Below, in pieces: positions 63,801 through 64,000 of a stretch of 64,000 nt of DNA; position 1 is the stretch's first letter; every line of letters starts with the position of its first letter. The notes below the pieces were generated by a model. The model was not told the origin of the DNA and searched no databases. It saw only the letters and a list, made by a program, of their open reading frames with translations. Origin of the DNA: Priestia aryabhattai B8W22 (lineage in GTDB: Bacteria; Bacillota; Bacilli; Bacillales; Bacillaceae_H); contig NZ_JYOO01000019.1 in the NCBI RefSeq assembly GCF_000956595.1, positions 1 through 64,000 of the forward strand, given 5' to 3'. A program made the translations under genes and the position numbers.

Positions 63801-63883
63801 TATAGCCCCGCTAAAATAAGTAAAAATGAAACGATAAACACAGCTACCGCATTTTTCAAACTAAATCTCGTCAAAAAATTCAT
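60845..63883 (-). CDS. RND-family exporter (AcrB/SwrC-type)
   Basis: 1012 residues with the RND layout: TM1 (about 10-30), large loop 1 with LLPNIEFPQLSIEATYPGASP, TM2-6 with GGMAVAVGRVVDDSIVVIENI (about 384-404, proton-relay Asp pair), loop 2, and TM8-12 with MIGFLMLIGIVTTNAIVLVD. In Gram-positives the closest relatives are B. subtilis SwrC/YerP, for surfactin and drug resistance. No periplasmic adaptor gene is adjacent. GGAGGAAAAAG precedes the ATG. Confidence 0.93.
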   Translation of the reverse strand: MNFLTRFSLKNAVAVFIVSFLLILAGLYSFSKLKIDLLPNIEFPQLSIEATYPGASPDDVNESVTSKIEDQVKGIEGVKSVQSVSYENVGIINLEFPFNTDLDKVEQQINSSIKELDLPESSNVDVNRFSFGSFPIFNISLFAKDDANLEKVLNDEVIPELNKIQGINSVSVGGVKKDLLQITIDKEKAAQAGLTLDGMKEQINQKAVSFPAGTLNGKELQIPVRVEEKVATIDALKKIQLKSKMNPEAKPVKLGDIAKVEAVTEQGEYTRYDGKDALSMAITKKQDANTVEVANETMQILKKYDDHLDYAIGFDSAEGIEKSVETLVREGLLGALFASLAVLIFLRNFRATIIAIISIPLSLLVSAIFLNQLDISLNIMTLGGMAVAVGRVVDDSIVVIENIFRRVRRSEEGMSNELVESSTKEILKAITSSTITTVVVFLPIGFVGGITGEFFLPFALTVVFSLLASLLVAITIVPILAKFAFKKVPPEEKEGKLQRAYAKAIAWSLNHKIKILILSFVLLFGSFALVPSLGFTFIPNEEQKMLQANVQLPASTSLEKTNGVSLKIEKMFANQNEISDVTTEVGSRDFSTGVKRPNQVGYFLNVKEGVNVDTFIDKVQKKMESITKEESPKATVNVQEASTGGPPTNNNVTVDLYSSNLDDLQKAAKQVENHLNKDKRLKYVTNNFSDKQKQLVVEVDPDKAAEYGVSGFQLLGTISDQTKPVSVGDLKLDNTKRAVQLSYDKDLASVKEIKDLQVFTERGPVLVKDIADVRTIDTFTSIQKLDGKVFARVEADIKGDDVQAVTKDVIDGVKKLDLPKDVSLDGGGGSDETVEVFQSLGLAILTAIGLVYLTMLVTFGKARIPFIILSSLIFVPIGSLVGLVIAKEPLSVSVMIGFLMLIGIVTTNAIVLVDRITQNREQKGMTIREALIEAGKTRLRPILMTAFATIAALIPLALTTSSGTLISKGLAITVIGGLTSSTLLTLIIIPVVYELFFARQVKREKQLEKETT

Positions 63884-63894
63884 CTTTTTCCTCC

Positions 63895-63904
63895 GTTACG
63901 TAAC
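63895..63904. promoter_or_regulatory. Palindrome just upstream of the RND ribosome binding site
   Basis: GTTACGTAAC is a perfect 10-base palindrome 12 bases before the start codon, followed by AACTTAGTTA-like sequence on the minus strand. It could be a TetR-type operator, as swrC/yerP is linked to a TetR gene in B. subtilis. The upstream gene is outside the window. Confidence 0.35.
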
Positions 63905-64000
63905 TAAGTTATTTGAGAAGCCTTTATCCTTTAATAGCTGCAGACCCGCTTTATTTTTATTTAACAATTTTAGAGTACCCACGGGTCAGTTTTTAACAAA

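Overview
The window looks like chromosomal DNA of a low-GC, endospore-forming Bacillaceae bacterium, most probably Priestia (Bacillus) megaterium or a close relative. The support is a set of Bacillus-type genes: an AbrB-family transition regulator, a Spo0E-like phosphatase, RsbR-type stressosome proteins, a YtvA-type LOV-STAS photoreceptor, a spore-germination B subunit, citR/citA, ansR/ansA/aspA, cysJI and mta. Most genes have strong AAGGAGG-type ribosome binding sites and are separated by compact intrinsic terminators. I saw no rRNA, tRNA, CRISPR array, phage or intact insertion sequence.

Layout. 0-4.8 kb: 3' part of a cell-wall amidase, with an apparent frameshift at the window edge; a zinc-independent ribosomal protein S14 under a Zur box; an AbrB-family regulator; a DinB protein; a methyltransferase; an FHA/winged-helix protein. 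4.8-14.4 kb: cobT, two YitT-family membrane proteins, an acetyltransferase, an MFS exporter, a lipid kinase, and the divergent citA/citR pair. 14.7-23.2 kb: a stress and light-sensing island. It holds a cobalamin-binding protein with photoreceptor motifs, overlapping a PAS-STAS gene; a LOV-STAS photoreceptor; two RsbR-type proteins; two GlsB/YeaQ stress proteins; and a Spo0E-like phosphatase. 23.3-26.4 kb: lipoprotein, then a merR / (N-terminal domain)-ClpP / 54-residue ORF operon, and a broken HIT gene. 26.4-30.2 kb: aspartase-asparaginase operon with divergent ansR, and small proteins. 30.4-42.1 kb: sugar-type symporter, ArsR regulator with paired small DMT transporters, amino-acid permease, Rrf2 regulator, lipoprotein, a monooxygenase-fold pair, malic enzyme, AAC(3)-like acetyltransferase, DUF3231 protein. 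42.3-51.8 kb: acetyltransferase, SDR, cysJI, two small ORFs, a MarR/DHA2 drug-efflux operon, and mta. 51.8-64 kb: acetyltransferase, small membrane proteins, orphan germination B subunit with a small partner, CPBP protease, glycosyltransferase, old yellow enzyme, a frameshifted SGNH hydrolase, and an RND exporter.

The most interesting part is 14.7-22.6 kb. Four proteins there end in RsbR-type STAS domains. One has a LOV domain (blue light), one is translationally coupled to a B12-binding protein carrying both the CarH/LitR W-x9-EH signature and the E-x-H-x-x-G base-off/His-on signature, and two have RsbR-like N-termini. In three of the four the two candidate RsbT phosphorylation threonines are present with identical 34-residue spacing. 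A good sigma-B promoter match lies upstream of one RsbR gene. The arrangement suggests a stressosome that could integrate a flavin and a cobalamin light input; cobT, a late B12-assembly gene, lies about 10 kb away. The merR/ClpP-fusion operon at 24.0-25.7 kb is a second candidate for an undescribed system.

Starts were often moved inward from the longest possible frame, because the ribosome binding site or family length pointed to an internal ATG, GTG or TTG.
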